Source of the DNA: Clostridiales bacterium
Lineage (GTDB): Bacteria; Bacillota; Clostridia; Peptostreptococcales; Natronincolaceae
Direction: 5' to 3'
Length of the DNA stretch: 13,979 nt
NCBI GenBank assembly: GCA_012800145.1
Contig: JAAZJW010000282.1
Coordinates: forward strand, 1 to 13,979
Shown here: positions 7,810-13,855 of the stretch, piece after piece
Position numbering within the stretch: position 1 is the stretch's first letter
Layout: each line of letters opens with the position of its first letter
Notes under the pieces: model-generated
Databases searched by the model: none
The model's input: the letters and a program-made list of their open reading frames with translations, nothing else
Told to the model about the DNA's origin: nothing
Position numbers and translations under genes: made by a program

Positions 7810-7835
7810 ACTAAATCAGATGGCGATAGCATGAT

Positions 7836-7922
7836 GCAGGGCTGGCGGAAATGGTAGACGCACTATCTTGAGGGGGTAGCGATTGAAAAATCATGTGAGT
7901 TCGAATCTCATGCCCTGCACCA
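7836..7922 (+). tRNA. tRNA-Leu(GAG)
   Basis: An 87-nt class II tRNA. The acceptor stem GCAGGGC pairs perfectly with GCCCTGC, followed by discriminator A and an encoded CCA (7920-7922). The anticodon stem CTATC/GGTAG (one T-G pair) encloses loop TTGAGGG, giving anticodon GAG (7870-7872), which reads CUC and CUU. The variable arm GATTGAAAAATC forms a hairpin, and the T arm has the loop TTCGAAT between GTGAG and CTCAT. It is transcribed from the promoter at 7599-7627 and ends before the terminator at 7946-7997. Confidence 0.97.
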
Positions 7923-7945
7923 GAAAAACTGAACATCATAAAAAC

Positions 7946-7997
7946 AAAAAGCTGGTACACATCCAATCTTGATGATTGGATGTGTAGTAGCTTTTTT
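7946..7997 (+). terminator. Strong intrinsic terminator after tRNA-Leu(GAG)
   Basis: A 13-bp perfect stem, TACACATCCAATC (7956-7968) with GATTGGATGTGTA (7974-7986), has a 5-nt loop. It is extended below a G-G mismatch by AAAAAGCTG pairing with TAGCTTTTT. The T run on one side and A run on the other make it potentially bidirectional. It starts 24 nt past the tRNA 3' end. Confidence 0.9.
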
Positions 7998-8015
7998 AAT
8001 ATCATATTTAGGTAG

Positions 8016-8031
8016 CCACATGTGGTATAAT
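8016..8031 (+). promoter_or_regulatory. Candidate extended -10 promoter overlapping a palindrome
   Basis: TGGTATAAT (8023-8031) is an extended -10 box with a full TATAAT; the -35 position is poor. The perfect 10-bp palindrome CCACATGTGG (8016-8025) abuts the -10 and could bind a regulator. It lies 180 nt before the MerR-like gene, so the link is tentative. Confidence 0.4.
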
Positions 8032-8121
8032 ATGTATATTTATCCAGCAATAATATAAAATTTTGAAAAAAATTGAAAATATAGTTTCAAAAAGCAGGGT
8101 TTTATCTCTTTCCCTAGTATA

Positions 8122-8150
8122 TATAATATAGGCAATAGACTATATATAGT
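8122..8150 (+). promoter_or_regulatory. Candidate promoter and palindrome upstream of the MerR-like gene
   Basis: TATAAT (8122-8127) has only a weak -35 (TTTTAT near 8100). Just downstream of the expected start lies a perfect 12-bp palindrome, ACTATATATAGT (8139-8150), placed like an operator. The region is AT-rich, so chance palindromes are not rare. Confidence 0.35.
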
Positions 8151-8210
8151 AAGTATGCAAAACATTTTATGCTTTATGTAGTGAGTATGTATGAAAGGGG
8201 TGGGATTTGC

Positions 8211-8720
8211 ATGCATAGTACATATAGTATCACGGAGGTGGCTGAAAAATTAGAAATTTCAACTAGTACAATACGAAAATACGAACAAGATTATTTCCTG
8301 GATATAATAAGAAATGAAATAGGCCATAGGGTGTATACGAATTCGGATATAGATATATTAAAAAAGATTATACAATTAAAAAATGAAGGTGCAAACATAC
8401 ATTTAATAAGGAAAATGTTAGACAAAGAGGAAATAATAAAACTTCCGGTGGAGATATCAAATAATGAATCCCCGGCATATGTCACGTATATGGACAATAT
8501 AGAAAGATTTAAAATTGATATTGTTGAGGGACTTCAGGAGCAGTTCGGGGGGATATTGCAGAAAGAACTACAGGAACAAGAAGAGAGAATTGTGGAAAGG
8601 ATAACACAAAAACAATCAGAACAAATACGAGCGGAAAACAGCAGACTAATGGACTATATAGCAGTAACAAGGGAAGAAGAAAAGAAAAAAGGTTTCTTCG
8701 GCAGATTGTTTAATAGATAA
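8211..8720 (+). CDS. MerR/RacA-like DNA-binding protein with coiled coil
   Basis: A 169-residue protein with an N-terminal MerR-type winged helix-turn-helix (about 5-70): YSITEVAEKLEISTSTIRKYEQD, a basic wing segment RNEIGHRVYTNSDIDIL, and a further helix to 70. After a short linker, residues about 98-158 are charged and rich in Glu, Gln and Arg, as expected for a coiled coil. The C-terminus EKKKGFFGRLFNR is a short basic, hydrophobic tail. The layout resembles RacA and DUF3967-type proteins more than classical effector-binding MerR regulators. It may be a chromosome-organising or membrane-linked DNA-binding protein instead of a simple transcription factor (inference). I chose ATG 8211 because GGGGTGGG (8197-8204) precedes it by 6 nt; an upstream in-frame start at 8169 lacks such a site. 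The gene is monocistronic. Confidence 0.75.
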   Translation: MHSTYSITEVAEKLEISTSTIRKYEQDYFLDIIRNEIGHRVYTNSDIDILKKIIQLKNEGANIHLIRKMLDKEEIIKLPVEISNNESPAYVTYMDNIERFKIDIVEGLQEQFGGILQKELQEQEERIVERITQKQSEQIRAENSRLMDYIAVTREEEKKKGFFGRLFNR

Positions 8721-8743
8721 CCACCTGTATTTTGACATATTAA

Positions 8744-8752
8744 TGATATAAT
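8744..8752 (+). promoter_or_regulatory. Candidate extended -10 promoter for the pyrophosphatase gene
   Basis: TGATATAAT is an extended -10 motif 28 nt before the start codon. A TTGACA box occurs at 8732-8737, but only 9 nt from this -10, so it cannot pair with it in the usual way. The -35 at normal spacing is weak. Confidence 0.4.
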
Positions 8753-8779
8753 ATGTTCATATTAAATTAAAGGAAAGTC

Positions 8780-10450
8780 ATGGAGGCCGGAAATGGAATG
8801 AAAGAAACGATTTATGTTATAGGACATAAAAATCCTGATTCAGATTCAATATGTTCAGCTTTAGCCTATGCAGAATATAAAAATATTAGCGGGAATATTA
8901 ATGCAATTCCCACAAGATTAGGGGAAATAAACAGGGAAACAAAATTTATTCTTGACCATTTTGGGGTGGGGGCCCCTATACTTTTAGAAACTGTAAGGTT
9001 AAGTATTGAGGATTTAAATTTTGATAAAGTAGCTCCTGTCAATTCGGAAGTATCATTACGCATGGCTCTTGAATTGATGAAAAAAAATAAACTGAACAGT
9101 CTTCCTGTTATAAACGAAAACGAACAATTGGAAGGAATCGTAACCATATCGGATATAATAAGATCATACATAGATATATGGGACAACAGTATTTTAGGCA
9201 AATCTGAAACTTCCATAGATAATATTATGGATACCCTTTCAGCTGAAATTGTTGTATTTCCCGATGGGGCGAAGCCTTTTACCGGGAAAGTTTTAGTGTT
9301 GGCTATGGGACCGGAATTTATGAAAAAACATATAGAGGAAAACGATATAGTTATTTGTGGGGATAGAAGGGATGCTCAGGAACTTGCTATTAACAGTGGT
9401 ATTTCTTTAATGGTATTAACGGGGAATGTAAAAACGAATGAAGGGATTATAGAACTCGCCAAAAAAATGGGAACTATTATTTTATCCACTCCCTATGATA
9501 CCTTTACAACAGCCAGGCTGATAACTCAATCCATACCGATAAAAAATGTAATGACCCGAGAAAATTTAGTGACATTTGCTCCTGATGATTTAGTGAGTAA
9601 CGTAAGGGAGGAAATGTCCAAAACAAGATATAGAACCTACCCGGTGACAGGAATTAATAATAAGGTATTGGGCTTGATATCCAGGTACCATCTGATCGCA
9701 AGTATAAAAAAGAAAGTCATCTTGGTCGACCATAATGAACGAAGCCAGTCGGTAGATGGCCTGGAAGAATGTGAAATACTTGAAATAATTGATCATCACA
9801 GGATAGGGGATATATTTACAGGGAGTCCCATATACTTTAGAAATGAGCCGGTAGGCAGCACCTCAACGATAATTGCTTCTATATTCTTTGAAAACGGGCA
9901 AAGACCCTCCAGGAAAACGGCAGGTATATTGGCAGCGGCAATAATTTCCGACACCTTGTTGTTCAGATCCCCTACATCTACTAACACAGATAAAATCATG
10001 TTAGACAGATTAGCAAGGATTGCAGATTTGGATGTAGAACAATTTGCTATGGAAATGTTCAAAGCCGGCACATCCCTAGCCGGTAAAACACCCCAGGAAT
10101 TATTAAAGGAGGATTTTAAAATCTTTAATATAGAGGGGGAAAAAATAGGAGTTGCCCAGGTATATACTATGGATCCGGACAGTTTAGAAGGTATGAAATC
10201 CGATTTGATATCACTTATGGAAACGGAGGCGGACAAACGTGGATATTCCACATTTATGCTGATGTTAACAGACATATTCAACGAAGCCTCGGAAATGGTT
10301 GTAGTAGGACAAAATAAAGAACTGATTGCCGGGGCTTTTGAAAAGGGGATTTCAAATAATTCATTTTATGTGCCCGGCGTACTTTCAAGGAAAAAGCAGG
10401 TAGTTCCTTTGATTACAAGTGCTATAACAAATGCGGAACAGTGGGGATAG
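8780..10450 (+). CDS. Manganese-dependent inorganic pyrophosphatase with CBS and DRTGG regulatory domains
   Basis: A 556-residue family II (DHH) pyrophosphatase that hydrolyses PPi to two phosphates in the cytoplasm. The DHH catalytic domain is split by a regulatory insert. Metal ligands appear in GHKNPDSDS (H16, D20, D22), VDHNE (D317, H318) and IIDHHR (338-341). The insert carries CBS1 (about 83-132), a DRTGG domain (about 145-255) and CBS2 (about 257-310). The C-terminal DHHA2 domain ends with SRKKQ (536-540), the substrate-binding motif. In clostridial homologues the CBS pair binds adenine nucleotides and the DRTGG type responds to diadenosine polyphosphates (family knowledge). The ATG at 8780 has AGGA 5 nt upstream. 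An in-frame ATG at 8798 (M7) follows GGAGG (8782-8786) by 11 nt and would give the usual N-terminus MKETIYVIGHKNPD, so the true start may be there. Confidence 0.94.
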   Translation: MEAGNGMKETIYVIGHKNPDSDSICSALAYAEYKNISGNINAIPTRLGEINRETKFILDHFGVGAPILLETVRLSIEDLNFDKVAPVNSEVSLRMALELMKKNKLNSLPVINENEQLEGIVTISDIIRSYIDIWDNSILGKSETSIDNIMDTLSAEIVVFPDGAKPFTGKVLVLAMGPEFMKKHIEENDIVICGDRRDAQELAINSGISLMVLTGNVKTNEGIIELAKKMGTIILSTPYDTFTTARLITQSIPIKNVMTRENLVTFAPDDLVSNVREEMSKTRYRTYPVTGINNKVLGLISRYHLIASIKKKVILVDHNERSQSVDGLEECEILEIIDHHRIGDIFTGSPIYFRNEPVGSTSTIIASIFFENGQRPSRKTAGILAAAIISDTLLFRSPTSTNTDKIMLDRLARIADLDVEQFAMEMFKAGTSLAGKTPQELLKEDFKIFNIEGEKIGVAQVYTMDPDSLEGMKSDLISLMETEADKRGYSTFMLMLTDIFNEASEMVVVGQNKELIAGAFEKGISNNSFYVPGVLSRKKQVVPLITSAITNAEQWG

Positions 10451-10509
10451 TGTGGCAGAGGACACTTTGTTTATCACATATAAAATATGAAGCGAGGGGA
10501 GGTGCGTTT

Positions 10510-11013
10510 ATGTCACTCGAAATAATTAATAATGATATAACCAAAATTGAGGTTGATGCCATAGTAAATGCAGCAAACAAATCTTTGCTTGGCGGTGGAG
10601 GTGTTGATGGAGCAATCCATCGTGCCGCAGGGCCGGAATTGCTTGAGGAATGCCGCACACTTGGCGGTTGCGAGGTTGGACAGGCTAAAATAACAGGAGG
10701 TTATAATTTGCCTGCCAAATATGTAATCCATACTGTCGGGCCTGTATGGCATGGAGGTAAAAGGAATGAGGAAAAACTGCTTACCGACTGTTACAAAAAT
10801 TCGCTTGCTTTGGCTAGGGAACATGGGCTGAAAAGCATAGCTTTTCCCTTGATATCTTCCGGTATTTTCGGATACCCTAAAGATGAAGCGATAAGGGTTG
10901 CAATCTCCACCATAAAAGATTTTCTCTTAGAAAATAAAATGACTGTTTTTATTGTTACACATGGTAAACCCACATTTGAATTAGCCAAAGGGTTGTTATC
11001 ATCTATTAAATAG
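10510..11013 (+). CDS. Macrodomain protein, YmdB-like O-acetyl-ADP-ribose deacetylase
   Basis: A 167-residue single macrodomain that closely follows the E. coli YmdB pattern, an enzyme that removes acetyl from O-acetyl-ADP-ribose and can act on ADP-ribosylated targets. The motif IVNAANKSLLGGGGVDGAIH (18-37) is intact; N23 and D33 correspond to the YmdB residues implicated in catalysis. VIHTVGPVWHGG and SSGIFGYPKDEA form the rest of the ADP-ribose pocket. I chose ATG 10510 because GGGGAGG (10496-10502) precedes it by 7 nt. A longer frame from 10441 would overlap the pyrophosphatase gene and add 23 non-homologous residues. It lies 59 nt after the pyrophosphatase gene and may be read with it. 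A biological link to the neighbouring cofactor genes is not evident. Confidence 0.9.
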   Translation: MSLEIINNDITKIEVDAIVNAANKSLLGGGGVDGAIHRAAGPELLEECRTLGGCEVGQAKITGGYNLPAKYVIHTVGPVWHGGKRNEEKLLTDCYKNSLALAREHGLKSIAFPLISSGIFGYPKDEAIRVAISTIKDFLLENKMTVFIVTHGKPTFELAKGLLSSIK

Positions 11014-11047
11014 TGGTACGATGGGTGTGACAGGTGTGAAGCGGGAC

Positions 11048-11076
11048 TTGAACTATTGTTGAAAACAGAATATAAT
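11048..11076 (+). promoter_or_regulatory. Sigma-A promoter of mogA-fdhD
   Basis: The -35 TTGAAC (11048-11053) and -10 TATAAT (11071-11076) are spaced by exactly 17 nt. Transcription would begin near 11083, leaving a leader of about 37 nt to the mogA ATG. It would drive mogA, fdhD and, if the downstream terminator is read through, moeA. Confidence 0.8.
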
Positions 11077-11119
11077 GAAAGAGCGCAAGAATACACGAAT
11101 TTTATCATGAGGTGGTCAA

Positions 11120-11611
11120 ATGTTTAAAGTGGGAATAATCACTTCCAGTGATAAGGGTTTCAAAGGTGAAAGGGAAGATCTATCGGGACCCATTATTGCG
11201 GAATTAGTAGAAGCAAAAGGCTATAAAATCATAAGACAAACAATAGTACCGGATGTTATGGAGGACCTGACGGGAGAAATGATTTATATGGCGGATGAAT
11301 TAAAAGTGGACCTGATATTGACCACAGGGGGTACAGGGTTCAATAAAAGAGACATAACCCCCGAGGCCACCCTCAGTGTTTGCGACAGGGTAGCAAATGG
11401 TATTGCAGAGGCTATAAGATACCACAGCCTCAGCATTACTCCAAGAGCAATGCTCTCCAGAGCTGTTTCCGGAATCAGGGGGAATACATTGATAATAAAT
11501 TTACCCGGGAGCCCGAAAGCTGTTAAGGAGGCTCTGGATTACGCTCTAGACAGCATTTATCACGGGTTGGAAATACTGACCGACAGGGTTAGCGATTGTG
11601 CCGGAAAGTAA
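11120..11611 (+). CDS. mogA: Molybdopterin adenylyltransferase, MogA/MoaB family
   Basis: A 163-residue MoCF-domain protein. MogA activates molybdopterin by adenylylation with ATP, producing the MPT-AMP that MoeA then uses for metal insertion. The signature TTGGTG (68-73) followed by RDITPEAT (77-84) is intact, with SSDKG and the DLSGP segment near the N-terminus and the conserved LIINLPGSPKAVKEAL near the C-terminus. MoaB-type proteins share the fold and the two names are used loosely in Gram-positive bacteria. AGGTGG stands before the ATG. fdhD starts 12 nt after the stop, so the two genes form an operon. Confidence 0.93.
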   Translation: MFKVGIITSSDKGFKGEREDLSGPIIAELVEAKGYKIIRQTIVPDVMEDLTGEMIYMADELKVDLILTTGGTGFNKRDITPEATLSVCDRVANGIAEAIRYHSLSITPRAMLSRAVSGIRGNTLIINLPGSPKAVKEALDYALDSIYHGLEILTDRVSDCAGK

Positions 11612-11623
11612 GGGGCAATTTCA

Positions 11624-12406
11624 ATGGAACAGATTAAAAAATATGATATATTGAGAATAGACGGTGAAAATAAAAATATAGTAGAGGATATAGTAGTACT
11701 AGAATACCCCTTTACCATTTTTGTAGATGGAAAGGAAGTTATCACACTTCTATGCAGTCCCAAATCCTTAAAGTATTTGTCGGTAGGATTTTTATATTCC
11801 GAAGGTTTTATAGAGGGTTATTCCGCAATAGAAGATATTCAAATAGATGAAGAAAAAGGAAGGGCCTACATCAGGCTCAACGCTAAGGAGCTCTTCAACA
11901 AAAAGTTACAAGATAAAAGAACAATAGCATCAAGTGGTGCAAAGGGTACAATGTTTTACGATATGCTAGATCTTCTGAAATCCAAGAAGGTAGAAGACTC
12001 CTTAGATATATCCGTTTATGAAATAAAAAAACTGATGGAAACATTTAACAAGAATTCGGATCTCTTTTATAAAACCGGAGGAGTTCATGCTTGCGCTATA
12101 TGTGACAATAGTAGTATAATATATTTTGAAGAAGATATTGGAAGACATAATGCATTGGACAAGGTATTGGGCAGAGCCCTGGTAGAAAACATAAATTTGG
12201 GAGACAAGATGGTTTTGGCTAGTGGCAGAATTTCTTCTGAAATGCTGATTAAGGCTATAAAAAGAGGAATTAAGGCAGTGGTTTCCAGATCAGCTCCAAC
12301 ATCATTGGCTGTCCATATGGCCAGGGAACTGAATATAGTTTTGATAGGGTTTGTAAGAGGAGAAAAAATGAATATTTATAGTAATTTTTCGAGCTTAAAA
12401 TTCTAA
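11624..12406 (+). CDS. fdhD: FdhD, formate dehydrogenase sulfurtransferase accessory protein
   Basis: A 260-residue FdhD-family protein. In E. coli FdhD moves sulfur from IscS to the molybdenum cofactor so that formate dehydrogenase becomes active. Family segments are clear: LLCSPKSLKYLSVGFLYSEGFI (about 42-63), TGGVHACAICD (151-161) and EEDIGRHNALDKVLGRAL (about 169-186). The flexible loop that in E. coli carries the catalytic C121-x2-C124 reads IASSGAKGTMF here (101-111), with no cysteine. A CxxC pair is present instead at C157 and C160 within the GGVH segment. It starts 12 nt after mogA. Its last codon and stop form the 5' strand of the proposed riboswitch P1 stem. A formate dehydrogenase is expected in this genome, though none lies in the window. 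Confidence 0.9.
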   Translation: MEQIKKYDILRIDGENKNIVEDIVVLEYPFTIFVDGKEVITLLCSPKSLKYLSVGFLYSEGFIEGYSAIEDIQIDEEKGRAYIRLNAKELFNKKLQDKRTIASSGAKGTMFYDMLDLLKSKKVEDSLDISVYEIKKLMETFNKNSDLFYKTGGVHACAICDNSSIIYFEEDIGRHNALDKVLGRALVENINLGDKMVLASGRISSEMLIKAIKRGIKAVVSRSAPTSLAVHMARELNIVLIGFVRGEKMNIYSNFSSLKF

Positions 12407-12517
12407 AGCTAAGATTAGCTAGGAATTAAAGCCTATGGGTATAAGGAGAAACCCTTATGCCTCCCGTGTTTGGAAAGGAAAAAAATATTATACAGCCTTT
12501 CTTAGGCTGTTTTTTTA
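12401..12517 (+). promoter_or_regulatory. Candidate Moco/Tuco-type riboswitch upstream of moeA
   Basis: TTCTAAA (12401-12407) pairs with TTTGGAA (12469-12475) to close a domain of about 75 nt (P1). Inside it are a short hairpin AGCTA/TAGCT (12407-12420) and a 9-bp stem GGTATAAGG/CCTTATGCC (12438-12446 with 12453-12461), followed by TCCCG. The 3' strand of P1 overlaps GGAAAGG (12472-12478), which can instead pair with CCTTTC (12496-12501), the left arm of the terminator. A second alternative pairs AGCCTA (12430-12435) with TAGGCT (12503-12508). So P1 plus terminator (off) excludes antiterminator (on), as in a transcription-terminating riboswitch. The GCCTCCCG segment and the position before moeA suggest the Moco RNA family, in a compact form like the tungsten-cofactor variant. 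The class assignment rests on context and memory of the motif. Confidence 0.6.
12492..12517 (+). terminator. Intrinsic terminator between fdhD and moeA
   Basis: ACAGCC (12492-12497) pairs with GGCTGT (12505-12510) around a 7-nt loop, followed by a run of six further T. It ends the mogA-fdhD transcript and, through the alternative pairings of the upstream leader, probably controls read-through into moeA. Confidence 0.9.
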
Positions 12518-12548
12518 TTTAGAACTCGAAAAACATAAAATAAAAAAA

Positions 12549-12585
12549 CATTATGGGGTTTATTAATATCAATAAAACCATAATG
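12549..12585 (+). repeat. Long imperfect inverted repeat in the moeA leader
   Basis: CATTATGG (12549-12556) pairs with CCATAATG (12578-12585), and TTTATT (12559-12564) with AATAAA (12571-12576), separated by a small GG/A internal loop; the hairpin loop is AATATC. No T run follows, so it is not a terminator. It lies between the terminator and the moeA ribosome binding site and could be an operator or an mRNA-stabilising hairpin. Confidence 0.55.
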
Positions 12586-12625
12586 CAATACTATTTGTCC
12601 TGATTTAGGGAAGGCGGTGCTTCAA

Positions 12626-13855
12626 ATGGATTTCTTTAATACAGTCAGTGTTAAAGAAGGCAGAGAAATATTGATGAAAAATTTTGAGGATTATGATTTT
12701 AAAACCGAACATGTGGATTTGGAGTATAGCATTAACAGGGTCTTGGGGGAAGATATATATTCAAATATAAATGTGCCTGAGTTTAACCGTTCCACGGTAG
12801 ATGGCTATGCTATCAGGGTTGAAGATAGTCATGGAGCTAGCCAATCCATACCCAGCATTATAAATATATTAGGGGAAGTGATGATGGGCGAAGAAATAAA
12901 TTCATCCATCAAGGGCGGAGAATCATTCTATGTTCCAACCGGGGGCATGATCCCGGAAGGTTCTGACGGGGTTGTTATGGTGGAAAATGTAGAAAAGATG
13001 GATAGCAGCACACTTCTGATATACAAACCTATATCACAGGGTGAAAATATCAGCTATAAAGGTGATGACATTAAAAAAGGGGAACTGATTCTGGAAAAGG
13101 GCAGAAAAATAACTACCGGGGCTATAGGGGTTTTAGCAGCCTTAGGAATTCCCAAGGTGTGTGTATATTGCAGGCCAAGATTTTATATAATCTCAACAGG
13201 TGACGAGATCATAGGTATAGAGGATGAATTAACCCTGGGGAAGATCAGGGATATTAATTCCTATACATTGGGTTCCCTGGTTCATAATGTCGGGGGAATT
13301 GTGGTTGGAAGGAAAATTGTAAGGGATAATTATGAATTATTGAGGAATGAAGTGAAAAAAGCAATAGATATATCGGATATAGTTCTTTTATCCGGAGGCA
13401 GTTCTGTGGGCACAAGGGATTATACAGCCAAGGTTATAGATTCATTCGGCGGGAAAGGAGTATTGTTCCACGGTTTGGCCGTAAAACCCGGAAAGCCTAC
13501 CATTGTAGGTGAAGCTGATGGCAAATTAATTTGCGGGTTGCCGGGACATCCGATATCCTCCATTATAGTATTCAAGGCATTACTGGAATATTATATCAGA
13601 AAAAAAATGGGGATAGCGGAAATAATACCGAGAGTAAAGGCCATAATGGATCATAATTTTAGGTCAGATCCCGGTAAAGAAACGTATCAAATGATTGAAT
13701 TGAGGCAAGAAGGGGGAGATTTTCACGGAACCCCGGCATTCGGTAAATCCGGTATGATCAGCTTGTTGTCCAAATCCCAGGGATATATAATAATAGGTTC
13801 GCATGAGGAAGGGATTTACAAAGGAGAAGAGCGAGAAGTTTACCTACTTCAGTAA
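12626..13855 (+). CDS. moeA: Molybdopterin molybdenumtransferase (MoeA)
   Basis: A 409-residue MoeA that inserts molybdate (or tungstate in some anaerobes) into adenylylated molybdopterin, giving active cofactor. The N-terminal domains contain PEFNRSTVDGYAI (51-63), with D59 at the position of the catalytic Asp of E. coli MoeA, and YVPTGGMIPEGSD (102-114). The MoCF domain shows STGDEI (190-195), RDINSY (208-213), LLSGGSSVGTRDY (254-266), KPGKP (287-291) and GLPGHP (304-309). The C-terminal domain IV is complete. I prefer ATG 12626, 8 nt after AAGGCGG; a GTG at 12617 in the same frame would overlap that ribosome binding site. It is separated from fdhD by the riboswitch-like leader, so its expression is probably uncoupled from mogA-fdhD by cofactor level. 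Confidence 0.95.
   Translation: MDFFNTVSVKEGREILMKNFEDYDFKTEHVDLEYSINRVLGEDIYSNINVPEFNRSTVDGYAIRVEDSHGASQSIPSIINILGEVMMGEEINSSIKGGESFYVPTGGMIPEGSDGVVMVENVEKMDSSTLLIYKPISQGENISYKGDDIKKGELILEKGRKITTGAIGVLAALGIPKVCVYCRPRFYIISTGDEIIGIEDELTLGKIRDINSYTLGSLVHNVGGIVVGRKIVRDNYELLRNEVKKAIDISDIVLLSGGSSVGTRDYTAKVIDSFGGKGVLFHGLAVKPGKPTIVGEADGKLICGLPGHPISSIIVFKALLEYYIRKKMGIAEIIPRVKAIMDHNFRSDPGKETYQMIELRQEGGDFHGTPAFGKSGMISLLSKSQGYIIIGSHEEGIYKGEEREVYLLQ

Noticed and set aside
8732..8752. TTGACA/TATAAT as a single promoter before the pyrophosphatase gene
   Set aside because: The boxes are only 9 nt apart, too close for sigma-A recognition; only the extended -10 is kept as a candidate.
9796..10281. 161-codon minus-strand frame inside the pyrophosphatase gene
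   Set aside because: It is a shadow of a well-supported gene, with no ribosome binding site and no domain pattern.
10441..10509. N-terminal extension of the macrodomain protein
   Set aside because: It overlaps the pyrophosphatase gene, and a strong GGGGAGG precedes ATG 10510, where YmdB-like homology begins.
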